In this document: positions 46,692 to 54,943 of the stretch, piece by piece
How the letters are laid out: each line of letters begins with the position of its first letter
Position numbering within the stretch: position 1 is the first letter of the stretch
Assembly (NCBI RefSeq): GCF_000972385.1
Contig: NZ_JXTE01000058.1
Coordinates: 1-60,040, forward strand
Length of the DNA stretch: 60,040 nt
Direction of reading: 5' to 3'
From: Streptomyces sp. WM6386
Lineage (GTDB): Bacteria; Actinomycetota; Actinomycetes; Streptomycetales; Streptomycetaceae
Made by a program: the position numbers and the translations under genes
The notes under the pieces: generated by a model
Seen by the model: only the letters and a program-made list of their open reading frames with translations
Told to the model about the DNA's origin: nothing
Databases searched by the model: none

Positions 46692-47705
46692 TCAGATCCC
46701 GGCGGAGAGCGATGACGTGGCCTGCGCCGGGAGCGGCACCTCGGTGTCCGTCTGCGGACGCTCCCGCAGCGCCAGCAGCACTCGCAGGACCGCGATCCAG
46801 ACCAGGCACGAGCCGAACATGTGCAGGCCGACCAGGATCTCGGGCAGATCGGTGAAGTACTGGACGTAGCCGATGACACCCTGGGCGAGCAGGACCAGGA
46901 AGAGGTCACGGGTGCGGTGCAGGGGGCCCTTCGGCGCGTCGACCGCCTTGAGGACGAACCACAGGGCGAACGTCAGCGTCACCACGATCCAGGCGAGGAC
47001 GGCGTGCAGCTTGCTGACCGTCTCCCAGTCCAGCGGCATCCGCTCGACCTCGCTGGAGTCGCCCGCGTGCGGTCCCGACCCGGTCACCACCGTGCCCACC
47101 GCGATCAGCAGCACGGACGCGGCGACCAGGAACCACACCAGCTGCTGCACCGACTTGCCGACCAGCGGACGCGACTCCCCGTCGCCCTCCCGGGTGCGCT
47201 GCCACATCACCGTGGCCACCGCGATCAGCGCCGTCGACAGCAGGAAGTGCGCGGCGACCGTGTACGGGTTGAGGCCGACCAGCACCACGATGCCGCCGAG
47301 GATCGCGTTGCCCATCACGACCCAGAACTGCGCCCAGCCCAGCCGGGTGAGGCTGCGCCGGTACGGCTTCTCGGAGCGCGCGGCGATGATCGCCCAGCCG
47401 ACGGCGGCGCACAGCACGTACGTCAGCATGCGGTTGCCGAACTCGATCACACCGTGCACGCCCATGGCGCTCGTGGTGGTCAGCGAGTCGTCGGTGCACT
47501 TGGGCCAGGTCGGGCAGCCGAGGCCCGAGCCGGTGAGCCGCACCGCACCGCCGGTGACCACGATGACCACCGACATGACGAGTGCGGCGAGGGCCGCCCG
47601 CCGCACCGTCCGGGGATCCGGGGTCCAGCGTGCGGCGATGAAGGCGAGCGGGTTGCGCACGGCGGCTGCGGCGTCGGCGGGGGTCAGGTTCGGCACGTGC
47701 CCCAT
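46692..47705 (-). CDS. ctaA: Heme A synthase (COX15/CtaA family)
   Basis: CtaA oxidises heme O to heme A in the membrane for the aa3 oxidase. The 337-residue protein has eight helices with the conserved segments VVTGGAVRLTGSGLGCPTWP, ALIAVATVMW, and His residues in GVHGVIEFGNRMLTY, VAAHFLLST, VSKLHAVLAW and LVGLHMFGSC that bind heme. The Cys pair in GCPTWPKC on the outer face is present. ATG 47705 is the start fitting the family; its ribosome binding site is weak. The ABC transporter genes lie just upstream on the same strand (46 bp). Confidence 0.95.
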   Translation of the reverse strand: MGHVPNLTPADAAAAVRNPLAFIAARWTPDPRTVRRAALAALVMSVVIVVTGGAVRLTGSGLGCPTWPKCTDDSLTTTSAMGVHGVIEFGNRMLTYVLCAAVGWAIIAARSEKPYRRSLTRLGWAQFWVVMGNAILGGIVVLVGLNPYTVAAHFLLSTALIAVATVMWQRTREGDGESRPLVGKSVQQLVWFLVAASVLLIAVGTVVTGSGPHAGDSSEVERMPLDWETVSKLHAVLAWIVVTLTFALWFVLKAVDAPKGPLHRTRDLFLVLLAQGVIGYVQYFTDLPEILVGLHMFGSCLVWIAVLRVLLALRERPQTDTEVPLPAQATSSLSAGI

Positions 47706-47751
47706 CGTAGGCCGCCGCTTGTGCACGCTTTCACGAGGGTCCGGCACGGAC

Positions 47752-48522
47752 CTACTCCCAACGGAAGAACCTGCCCGCCGCGGCCAGCCCCACGACCGCC
47801 CACACCGCCAGGATCCCCAGGTCGCCCCACGGCATGCCGGCCCCGTGCTGGAGCACGTCCCGCAGTCCGTCCGACAGCGCGTTGACGGGCAGCAGGGCGA
47901 GTACGTCCTGGGCGCCGGGGGGGAACTTGTCCATCGGGATGATGACTCCGCCGCCGACGAGCAGCAGCAGGAAGACAAGGTTCGCGGCGGCCAGGGTGGC
48001 TTCCGCCTTCAGGGTGCCCGCCATCAGCAGGCCCAGGCCGGAGAAGGCGGCGGTGCCCAGGATCAGCAGGAGCAGGACGGCCAAGGGGTTGCCGTGCGGC
48101 TCCCAGCCCAGGGCGAAGGCGATCACCGTCAGCAGGACGATCTGGAGGATCTCCGTGACCAGGACCGACGCCGTCTTGGCCGTCATCAGGCCCCAGCGCG
48201 GGAGCGGGGAGGCGGCCAGCCGCTTCAGGACGCCGTAGCGGCGCTCGAAGCCCGTCGCGATCGCCTGGCCGGTGAAGGCCGTCGACATGACCGCGAGGGC
48301 GAGGACGCCGGGGGTCAGGAAGTCCACCGCCTCGCCCGCGCCCGTGTCGACGATGTCGACCGAGCTGAACAGGACCAGCAGCAGGGTGGGGATCACGACG
48401 GTCAGCAGGAGCTGCTCGCCGTTGCGGAGCAGCATCTTCGTCTCGAGCGCCGCCTGTGCCGCGATCATGCGTCCCAGGGGAGCCGCGCCCGGCCTCGGGG
48501 TGTACGTGCCGGTCGTGGTCAT
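47752..48522 (-). CDS. ABC-2 type transporter permease
   Basis: The 256-residue membrane protein has six helices in the ABC-2 pattern: LLLTVVIPTLLLVLFSSVDI, FLTPGVLALAVMSTAFTGQA, YGVLKRLAASPLPRWGLMTA and LVFLLLLVGGGVIIPMDKFP. These systems export drugs, lipids or polymers. ATG 48522 overlaps the ATPase stop (ATGA). Its position 46 bp before ctaA and near the suf operon suggests a link to heme or respiration, but no substrate is known. Confidence 0.9.
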   Translation of the reverse strand: MTTTGTYTPRPGAAPLGRMIAAQAALETKMLLRNGEQLLLTVVIPTLLLVLFSSVDIVDTGAGEAVDFLTPGVLALAVMSTAFTGQAIATGFERRYGVLKRLAASPLPRWGLMTAKTASVLVTEILQIVLLTVIAFALGWEPHGNPLAVLLLLILGTAAFSGLGLLMAGTLKAEATLAAANLVFLLLLVGGGVIIPMDKFPPGAQDVLALLPVNALSDGLRDVLQHGAGMPWGDLGILAVWAVVGLAAAGRFFRWE

Positions 48523-49442
48523 GAGCGCAGCTCCTTGCCGGTGAGCTCCAGGAACACGTCTTCGAGTGTGTGGCGTTCGACGGAGATCTTGTCCGGCATC
48601 ACCCCGTGCTGTGCGCACCACGAGGCCACCGTCGCCAGCAGCTGCGGGTCGACCTCGCCGCCGACCCGGTACGAGCCCGGCGTCAGCTCCGCGGCCGTGC
48701 AGTCGGCCGGGAGGGCCTTCAGCAGCGAGCCCACGTCCAGGCCCGGGCGGCCGGTGAAGCGGAGGGTGTTCTCGGCGCCGCCCCGGCACAGTTCCTCGGG
48801 GGAGCCCTGGGCGATGACCTTGCCCGCGTCGATGATCGCGACGTCGTCGGCGAGCTGTTCGGCCTCGTCCATGTAGTGGGTGGTGAGGACGACGGAGGCG
48901 CCGTCGGTGCGCAGATCGCGGATCAGGTCCCAGGTCGCGTGGCGGGCCTGCGGGTCGAGCCCGGCGGTCGGCTCGTCCAGGAACACCAGCTCCGGACGGC
49001 CGACCACGGCCATCGCGAGGGCGAGCCGCTGCTGCTGGCCGCCCGACAGCCGGCGGTACGTCGTTGTGCCGCAACCGCCCAGTCCCAGGCGCTCGATGAG
49101 CGCGTCCACGTCCAGCGGGTGGGCGTGCAGCTTGGCGACATGGCGCAGCATCTCGTCCGCCCGGGCACCCGAGTAGACGCCACCGGACTGCAGCATCACG
49201 CCGATCCGGGTGTGCAGCTCACGGGAGTTGCGGACCGGGTCGAGGCCCAGGACGCGCACCGTGCCGGAGTCCGGCTTGCGGTACCCCTCGCAGGTCTCGA
49301 CCGTGGTCGTCTTGCCCGCCCCGTTGGGACCGAGTACGGCGGTCACTCCCGCCGTGGCCACCAGGTCGAGGCCGTTCACCGCGGTCTTCGTGCCGTACCG
49401 CTTCACCAGGGCCTGGACCTGGACCACGGGCTCGCTTCGCAT
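48519..49442 (-). CDS. ABC transporter ATP-binding protein (drug-export type)
   Basis: The 307-residue ATPase has Walker A LGPNGAGKTTT (about 37-47), signature LSGGQQQRLALAMAV, Walker B LVFLDEPTAGLDP and switch His in LTTHYMDEAEQLADD. The C-terminal extension (about 220-307) is typical of CcmA/DrrA-type exporters. ATG 49442 opens a two-gene unit with the overlapping permease, possibly extending to ctaA. Confidence 0.93.
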   Translation of the reverse strand: MRSEPVVQVQALVKRYGTKTAVNGLDLVATAGVTAVLGPNGAGKTTTVETCEGYRKPDSGTVRVLGLDPVRNSRELHTRIGVMLQSGGVYSGARADEMLRHVAKLHAHPLDVDALIERLGLGGCGTTTYRRLSGGQQQRLALAMAVVGRPELVFLDEPTAGLDPQARHATWDLIRDLRTDGASVVLTTHYMDEAEQLADDVAIIDAGKVIAQGSPEELCRGGAENTLRFTGRPGLDVGSLLKALPADCTAAELTPGSYRVGGEVDPQLLATVASWCAQHGVMPDKISVERHTLEDVFLELTGKELRS

Positions 49443-49473
49443 GGCTCAAGAGTCTAGGTACGAGAGGCGCGCC

Positions 49474-50286
49474 TCAGACGGGCGGGTGCAGGATCTCCTC
49501 CTCACGGGGGCGGTGCACCGCCAGCCACCGCTCGGCGTAAGCCACGGCGTCGGCCACCGGGAACAGCCGTGCCTCGGCCGCGCCCACCGTCCCCCGTACG
49601 ACGGGACGGTCCCGCTCGAAGTCGTGCCCGAGCTCGTCGAACCGCTCCGAGGTGATCGACACCTCGGTCACCGTCTCCCAGCCGGCCGCGCCCGGTCGGC
49701 CCACCTTCACCAGGGGCGAGGGGGTGCGGTACTCGGCGAGATGGAAGCTCGTGCAGGTGTCGTAGCCGGCGCCGAGCAGCAGCACGCGCGCGTCCAGGTC
49801 TTCGAGGCGGGCGAGAGGGCTGTGCTCGCCGAGGCGGCAGTCGGTCGCGTGTGCGTCGGTGATCTCACGAGCGCGGCCGCCGATCGCCGCGAACGACGTC
49901 TGCGGGTGCGCGCTGCGCAGGGCGCCCGGCCAGGTGCGTACGGTCTCCGGGAGCACGCCGACCCCGCGTGAGGGCGTGACCTGGGGGTCGTAGACCGGCA
50001 TGGATGTGCGGATCGTGTCCCACCACTCCTCGGGCACCGGTGGGTTCGCCCACAGGGCGGGGTCCGAGAGGTCTCCGGTCTGGGTGGGGACCACGAGGGT
50101 GCCGTTCGGGCCGAGGGCGTCCAGCAGTCCCTGGACCACGGCCACAGGTCCTCCGCAGACCCAGCCGAGCGACTTCAGGGAGGAGTGGACGAGGAGGGCC
50201 TCGCCGTCCCGGACGCCCAGCTCGCGCAGGTGTGCGGCCACTGTGCCGCGGGTGACAAGAGGGCCGGTCGGAGGGGGTATGGGCAT
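49474..50286 (-). CDS. AAC(3)-family N-acetyltransferase
   Basis: The 270-residue product has the antibiotic acetyltransferase fold: GEALLVHSSLKSLGWVCGGP, LDALGPNGTLVVPTQTGDLS, then SMPVYDPQVTPSRGVGVLPE, RSAHPQTSFAAIGGRA with a probable catalytic His, and VLLLGAGYDTCTSFHLAEYR. Family members acetylate the 3-amino group of aminoglycosides, but chromosomal relatives such as YokD may serve other amines, so resistance is only possible. ATG 50286 is preferred over an ATG 18 codons upstream that would lack conserved residues. It is divergent from sufR and shares its control region, including the iron box. Confidence 0.85.
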   Translation of the reverse strand: MPIPPPTGPLVTRGTVAAHLRELGVRDGEALLVHSSLKSLGWVCGGPVAVVQGLLDALGPNGTLVVPTQTGDLSDPALWANPPVPEEWWDTIRTSMPVYDPQVTPSRGVGVLPETVRTWPGALRSAHPQTSFAAIGGRAREITDAHATDCRLGEHSPLARLEDLDARVLLLGAGYDTCTSFHLAEYRTPSPLVKVGRPGAAGWETVTEVSITSERFDELGHDFERDRPVVRGTVGAAEARLFPVADAVAYAERWLAVHRPREEEILHPPV

Positions 50287-50356
50287 GGTTGTGGAGTGTC
50301 CCGCAAGAGGTCCGGCGATGCCACCGAATTGATCGATCAAAGATCGTTCCCGCAGG

Positions 50357-50375
50357 TCAGGTTAGCTTTACCTAA
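50357..50375. promoter_or_regulatory. DtxR/DmdR-type iron box
   Basis: TCAGGTTAGCTTTACCTAA agrees at 17 of 19 positions with the iron-box consensus TWAGGTWAGSCTWACCTWA. It lies 73 bp before sufR and 71 bp before the AAC(3)-family gene, just upstream of the suggested sufR -35, and could control either gene. Confidence 0.8.
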
Positions 50376-50411
50376 GTGATGCACCGCACCGTCCATCGGC
50401 CGGGACGTGGG

Positions 50412-50441
50412 TTGCCCGCCTCTGAGGAATTACGCAACAAT
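50412..50441 (+). promoter_or_regulatory. Candidate sufR promoter (TTGCCC-18-AACAAT)
   Basis: TTGCCC (50412-50417) and AACAAT (50436-50441) have an 18-bp spacer. The -10 ends 7 bp before GTG 50448, so the transcript would begin on the start codon (leaderless). The -10 overlaps the CAAC-N6-GTTG operator, allowing direct repression. Confidence 0.5.
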
Positions 50442-50448
50442 GGTGTTG
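50435..50448. promoter_or_regulatory. SufR operator, CAAC-N6-GTTG palindrome
   Basis: CAACAATGGTGTTG is a 14-bp palindrome with 5-bp arms. From memory, the S. avermitilis SufR recognises CAAC-N6-GTTG upstream of its suf operon. Here it ends on the first base of the sufR start codon and covers the candidate -10, the expected place for autorepression. Confidence 0.8.
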
Positions 50449-51191
50449 TGAAAAACGTCGGCGAGGTTCAGGGGACCCCCACGGGGGCCCTGCAGGAGGA
50501 GCTCGCGACCGGGGAGCGGTCAACCCGCAACCGGGTCGCGCGGTCCATCCTGGACCACGGGCCGTCGACCGTCGCCGAGCTGGCGGGCCGTCTCGTCCTG
50601 ACCCAGGCGGCCGTACGCAGGCACCTGGACGCGCTGGTCGTCGACGACGTCGTGGAGGCGCGCGAGCAGAAGATCTACGGCGCGCGGACGCGGGGGCGTC
50701 CCGCCAAGGTCTTCGCGCTCACCGACTGCGGCCGCGACGCCTTCGACCAGTCCTACGACAAGCTCGCCGCGGACGCCCTGCGCTGGATCGCGGAGCGGTT
50801 CGGTGGGGACGAGGCCGTCGTGGCCTTCGCCCGCGCGAGGATCGCCGAGCAGGCCACCGCGTACCGCAAGGCGATCGAGGCCGCCGCCCCCGAGGAGCGC
50901 ACCGAAGCCCTGGCCAAGGCCTTGAGCGCGGACGGGTACGCTGCTACGGCGCGCAGTGCACCGGTCGGCGAGCAGCTGTGCCAGCACCACTGCCCCGTCG
51001 CCCATGTCGCGGAAAAGTTCCCCCAGCTCTGCGAGGCGGAGACCGAGATCTTCTCCCAGCTGCTCGGAACGCACGTCCAGCGACTGGCGACCATCGCGCA
51101 CGGTGACGGCGTCTGCACGACGTTCATCCCAAAGATTTCCCACACCACACATAACGCATCCGCAAGCACGGCCGGGAGGAACCCCGCATGA
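50448..51191 (+). CDS. sufR: Fe-S cluster-sensing suf repressor SufR
   Basis: The 247-residue regulator has an N-terminal winged helix-turn-helix (about 25-95, [40 protein letters not shown]). Its C-terminal cluster site has Cys178, Cys182, Cys195 and Cys223 ([20 protein letters not shown] then LC), typical of SufR proteins that hold a 4Fe-4S cluster and repress suf genes when loaded. GTG 50448 has no ribosome binding site, in line with a leaderless transcript; a longer frame would read through the operator. Its stop overlaps sufB (ATGA). It heads the suf operon and probably controls it and itself. Confidence 0.92.
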   Translation: MKNVGEVQGTPTGALQEELATGERSTRNRVARSILDHGPSTVAELAGRLVLTQAAVRRHLDALVVDDVVEAREQKIYGARTRGRPAKVFALTDCGRDAFDQSYDKLAADALRWIAERFGGDEAVVAFARARIAEQATAYRKAIEAAAPEERTEALAKALSADGYAATARSAPVGEQLCQHHCPVAHVAEKFPQLCEAETEIFSQLLGTHVQRLATIAHGDGVCTTFIPKISHTTHNASASTAGRNPA

Positions 51192-52612
51192 CTCTCCCCA
51201 TCGAGGAGACTGCCCACCCCGAGCTCGAGGGCCTGGGTAAGTACGAATACGGCTGGGCGGACTCCGACACGGCCGGTGCTTCCGCGCGGCGCGGCATCAA
51301 CGAGGACGTCGTCAAGGACATCTCCGCGAAGAAGTCCGAGCCGGAGTGGATGACCAAGCTCCGTCTCAAGGGCCTGCGCCTGTTCGGCAAGAAGCCCATG
51401 CCGAACTGGGGCTCGGACCTTTCCGGTATCGACTTCGACAACATCAAGTACTTCGTGCGTTCCACGGAGAAGCAGGCGGAGTCCTGGGAGGACCTGCCCG
51501 AGGACATCAAGAACACGTACGACAAGCTCGGCATCCCCGAGGCGGAGAAGCAGCGCCTCGTCGCCGGTGTCGCGGCCCAGTACGAGTCCGAGGTCGTCTA
51601 CCACCAGATCCGCGAGGACCTGGAGGAGCAGGGCGTCATCTTCCTCGACACCGACACCGCGCTGAAGGAGCACCCGGAGCTCTTCAAGGAGTACTTCGGC
51701 ACCGTCATCCCGGTCGGCGACAACAAGTTCGCGTCGCTGAACACCGCGGTGTGGTCCGGCGGCTCCTTCATCTACGTGCCGAAGGGCGTGCACGTGGAGA
51801 TCCCGCTCCAGGCCTACTTCCGTATCAACACGGAGAACATGGGCCAGTTCGAGCGGACGCTGATCATCGTCGACGAGGACGCCTACGTCCACTACGTCGA
51901 GGGCTGTACGGCGCCGATCTACAAGTCGGACTCCCTGCACTCCGCGGTCGTCGAGATCATCGTCAAGAAGGGCGCCCGCTGCCGTTACACGACCATCCAG
52001 AACTGGTCGAACAACGTCTACAACCTGGTCACCAAGCGCGCCGTGGCGTACGAGGGCGCGACCATGGAGTGGATCGACGGCAACATCGGCTCCAAGGTCA
52101 CCATGAAGTACCCGGCCGTCTACCTGATGGGCGAGCACGCCAAGGGCGAGACCCTCTCCATCGCCTTCGCGGGCGAGGGGCAGCACCAGGACGCCGGCTC
52201 CAAGATGGTCCACATGGCGCCGAACACCTCCTCCAACATCGTCTCGAAGTCCGTGGCGCGCGGTGGCGGTCGTACGTCCTACCGCGGTCTCGTCGAGATC
52301 GGCGAGGGCGCCCACGGCTCCAAGTCGAACGTGCTGTGCGACGCGCTGCTCGTCGACACCATCTCCCGCTCCGACACGTACCCCTACGTGGACGTCCGCG
52401 AGGACGACGTGTCCATGGGCCACGAGGCGACCGTCTCCAAGGTCAGTGACGACCAGCTCTTCTACCTGATGAGCCGGGGCATGACCGAGTTCGAGGCGAT
52501 GGCCATGATCGTGCGCGGCTTCGTCGAGCCCATCGCGAAGGAGCTGCCGATGGAGTACGCGCTGGAACTCAACCGGCTGATCGAGCTGCAGATGGAAGGC
52601 GCGGTCGGTTAA
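51188..52612 (+). CDS. sufB: Fe-S cluster assembly scaffold SufB
   Basis: SufB is the main scaffold of the SufBCD complex on which Fe-S clusters are built. The 474-residue protein has the right-handed beta-helix core and signature segments: [80 protein letters not shown] with a conserved Cys, and [20 protein letters not shown] near the C-terminus. ATG 51188 lies in the sufR stop with AGGAA upstream. It is followed after 60 bp by sufD. Confidence 0.97.
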   Translation: MTLPIEETAHPELEGLGKYEYGWADSDTAGASARRGINEDVVKDISAKKSEPEWMTKLRLKGLRLFGKKPMPNWGSDLSGIDFDNIKYFVRSTEKQAESWEDLPEDIKNTYDKLGIPEAEKQRLVAGVAAQYESEVVYHQIREDLEEQGVIFLDTDTALKEHPELFKEYFGTVIPVGDNKFASLNTAVWSGGSFIYVPKGVHVEIPLQAYFRINTENMGQFERTLIIVDEDAYVHYVEGCTAPIYKSDSLHSAVVEIIVKKGARCRYTTIQNWSNNVYNLVTKRAVAYEGATMEWIDGNIGSKVTMKYPAVYLMGEHAKGETLSIAFAGEGQHQDAGSKMVHMAPNTSSNIVSKSVARGGGRTSYRGLVEIGEGAHGSKSNVLCDALLVDTISRSDTYPYVDVREDDVSMGHEATVSKVSDDQLFYLMSRGMTEFEAMAMIVRGFVEPIAKELPMEYALELNRLIELQMEGAVG

Positions 52613-52672
52613 GACCCGTCTCCGACAAGCAGCTAGCGAAATCTGACGTAGGAAGAGAGCAGACCGACAGCC

Positions 52673-53854
52673 ATGGCTGAGGCTCAGAACATCCCGGTGG
52701 GCAGCACGACCGCCGGCCAGATCGCGGTGGCCGCCGAGTCGACCGTCGCCACGCGCATGAGCGCGCCCCCCTCCTTCGACGTGCAGGACTTCCCGGTCCC
52801 GCACGGCCGTGAGGAGGAGTGGCGGTTCACCCCGCTGGAGCGCCTGCGCGGGCTGCACGACGGCACCGCCGTCGCCACCGGCGAGGGCCTGAAGGTCGAC
52901 GTCGAGGCGCCCGAGGGCGTCACGGTCGAGACCGTCGACCGCGACGACGCGCGCCTGGGCAAGGCGGGCACCCCGGTGGACCGCATCGCCGCCCAGGCCT
53001 ACTCGGCGTTCGAGAAGGCCGGCGTGATCACCGTCCCCAAGGAGACGGTCCTCACCGAGCCGATCCGGATCGCCGTGCACGGCGAGGGCGGCACCGCCTT
53101 CGCCCACCAGGTGATCGAGCTGGGCGCCTTCGCCGAGGCCGTCGTCGTCATCGACCACACCGGTGACGCGGTCCTCGCCGCCAACGTCGACTACCTCCTG
53201 GGCGACGGCGCCAAGCTGACCGTCGTCTCCGTCCAGGACTGGGACGACAAGGCCGTGCACGTGGCCCAGCACAACGCGCTGATCGGCCGGGACGCCACCT
53301 TCAAGTCCTTCGTGGTCACCTTCGGCGGCGACCTCGTACGCCTCCACCCGCGCGTGACCTACGCCGGCACCGGTGGCGAGGCCGAGCTCTTCGGTCTGTA
53401 CTTCACGGACGCCGGCCAGCACCAGGAGCACCGCCTCCTGGTCGACCACAACGAGGCGCACTGCAAGTCCAACGCCGTCTACAAGGGCGCGCTGCAGGGC
53501 GAGGGCGCCCACGCGGTATGGATCGGCGACGTGCTCATCGAGGCCAAGGCCGAGGGCACGGACACCTACGAGATGAACCGCAACCTCGTCCTCACGGACG
53601 GCGCGCGCGTCGACTCCGTGCCGAACCTGGAGATCGAGACCGGCGAGATCGTCGGCGCCGGACACGCCTCCGCGACCGGCCGCTTCGACGACGAGCAGCT
53701 CTTCTACCTGATGGCCCGCGGCATCCCCGCCGACGAGGCCCGTCGGCTGGTGGTCCGCGGCTTCTTCGCCGAGCTGGTCCAGCAGATCGGTGTCGACGAC
53801 ATCCAGGAACGCCTTCTCGTGAAGATCGACGAGGAGCTGGAGGCGTCCGTCTGA
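52673..53854 (+). CDS. sufD: Fe-S cluster assembly protein SufD
   Basis: SufD pairs with SufB and contacts SufC. The 393-residue protein has the family N-terminal FPVPHGREEEWRFTPLERLR and the C-terminal beta-helix end GHASATGRFDDEQLFYLMAR with GIPADEARRLVVRGFF. A middle segment reads RLLVDHNEAHCKSNAVYKGA. ATG 52673 follows GAAGAGAG. Its stop overlaps the ATG of the Rieske gene (TGATG). Confidence 0.96.
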   Translation: MAEAQNIPVGSTTAGQIAVAAESTVATRMSAPPSFDVQDFPVPHGREEEWRFTPLERLRGLHDGTAVATGEGLKVDVEAPEGVTVETVDRDDARLGKAGTPVDRIAAQAYSAFEKAGVITVPKETVLTEPIRIAVHGEGGTAFAHQVIELGAFAEAVVVIDHTGDAVLAANVDYLLGDGAKLTVVSVQDWDDKAVHVAQHNALIGRDATFKSFVVTFGGDLVRLHPRVTYAGTGGEAELFGLYFTDAGQHQEHRLLVDHNEAHCKSNAVYKGALQGEGAHAVWIGDVLIEAKAEGTDTYEMNRNLVLTDGARVDSVPNLEIETGEIVGAGHASATGRFDDEQLFYLMARGIPADEARRLVVRGFFAELVQQIGVDDIQERLLVKIDEELEASV

Positions 53855-54171
53855 TGACGTTCGTACGCGCCTGTGGGCTGAGCGAGCTGGAGGAGGACAC
53901 CCCGAAGCGGGTGGAACTCGACGGCACGCCGGTCTCGGTCGTCCGCACCGAGGGCGAGGTGTTCGCGATCAACGACATCTGCTCGCACGCGAACGTCTCG
54001 CTCTCCGAGGGCGAGGTGGAGGACTGCCAGATCGAGTGCTGGCTGCACGGCTCCGCGTTCGACCTCCGCACCGGCAAGCCGTCCGGCCTTCCCGCGACGC
54101 GCCCCGTCCCCGTATACCCCGTAAAGATCGAAGGGGACGACGTGCTCGTCTCCCTCACCCAGGAGTCCTGA
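53854..54171 (+). CDS. Rieske-type 2Fe-2S ferredoxin in the suf operon
   Basis: The 105-residue protein has one Rieske domain. Cys43-Ser-His45 in INDICSHANVS and Cys62-Trp-Leu-His65 in IECWLHGSAFD are the four ligands. It resembles the ferredoxin subunit of non-heme iron dioxygenases. It overlaps sufD and precedes sufC by 7 bp, so it is made with the assembly machine. It could feed electrons to cluster assembly or be a client of it; both are guesses. Such a gene at this position is common in actinobacterial suf operons as far as I recall. Confidence 0.9.
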   Translation: MTFVRACGLSELEEDTPKRVELDGTPVSVVRTEGEVFAINDICSHANVSLSEGEVEDCQIECWLHGSAFDLRTGKPSGLPATRPVPVYPVKIEGDDVLVSLTQES

Positions 54172-54178
54172 GGAACCC

Positions 54179-54943
54179 ATGGCAACGCTTGAAATCCACG
54201 ACCTGCACGTCACCGTCGAGGCCGACAACGCCACGAAGGAGATCCTCAAGGGCGTCGACCTGACCGTGAAGCAGGGCGAGACGCACGCCATCATGGGCCC
54301 CAACGGCTCCGGCAAGTCGACCCTCGCCTACTCGCTCGCGGGCCACCCGAAGTACACGATCACCGGCGGCACCGTCACCCTCGACGGCGAGGACGTCCTG
54401 GAGATGTCCGTCGACGAGCGCGCCCGCGCGGGCCTGTTCCTGGCGATGCAGTACCCGGTCGAGGTCCCCGGCGTCTCGGTCTCCAACTTCCTGCGCACCT
54501 CCGCCACCGCCATCCGCGGCGAGGCCCCCAAGCTCCGCCTGTGGGTGAAGGAGGTCAAGGAGGCCATGCAGCGCCTCAACATGGACCCCGCCTTCGCCGA
54601 GCGCAACGTCAACGAGGGCTTCTCCGGCGGTGAGAAGAAGCGCCACGAGATCCTCCAGCTGGAGCTGCTCAGGCCGAAGGTCGCGATCCTCGACGAGACG
54701 GACTCCGGTCTGGACGTCGACGCCCTCCGTATCGTCTCCGAGGGCGTCAACCGCGTCCGTGAGAGCGGCGAGGTCGGCACCCTGCTGATCACGCACTACA
54801 CGCGCATCCTGCGCTACATCAAGCCCGACCACGTGCACGTGTTCGCGAACGGCCGTATCGCCGAGTCCGGCGGCCCGGAGCTCGCCGACCAGCTCGAGGC
54901 CGAGGGCTACGACAAGTACGTGAAGGGTGGCGCATCCGCGTGA
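54179..54943 (+). CDS. sufC: Fe-S cluster assembly ATPase SufC
   Basis: SufC is the ABC-type ATPase that drives shape change of SufBD. The 254-residue protein has Walker A GPNGSGKST (about 40-48), the long Q-loop region LAMQYPVEVPGVSVSNFLRT, the signature FSGGEKKRHEILQLE, Walker B VAILDETDSGLD and switch His in LLITHYTRILRYI. The SufC-type insert with EVKEAMQRLNMDPAF is present. ATG 54179 follows GAGGAA. sufS starts in its stop codon. Confidence 0.97.
   Translation: MATLEIHDLHVTVEADNATKEILKGVDLTVKQGETHAIMGPNGSGKSTLAYSLAGHPKYTITGGTVTLDGEDVLEMSVDERARAGLFLAMQYPVEVPGVSVSNFLRTSATAIRGEAPKLRLWVKEVKEAMQRLNMDPAFAERNVNEGFSGGEKKRHEILQLELLRPKVAILDETDSGLDVDALRIVSEGVNRVRESGEVGTLLITHYTRILRYIKPDHVHVFANGRIAESGGPELADQLEAEGYDKYVKGGASA

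Noticed and set aside
49474..50286. Naming the AAC(3)-family gene an aminoglycoside resistance gene
   Set aside because: Only family membership is visible; chromosomal relatives may act on other substrates.
50753..53665. 970-codon open frame antisense to sufR, sufB and sufD
   Set aside because: Shadow of the suf genes; Val/Asp/Leu/Gly-rich product without motif.
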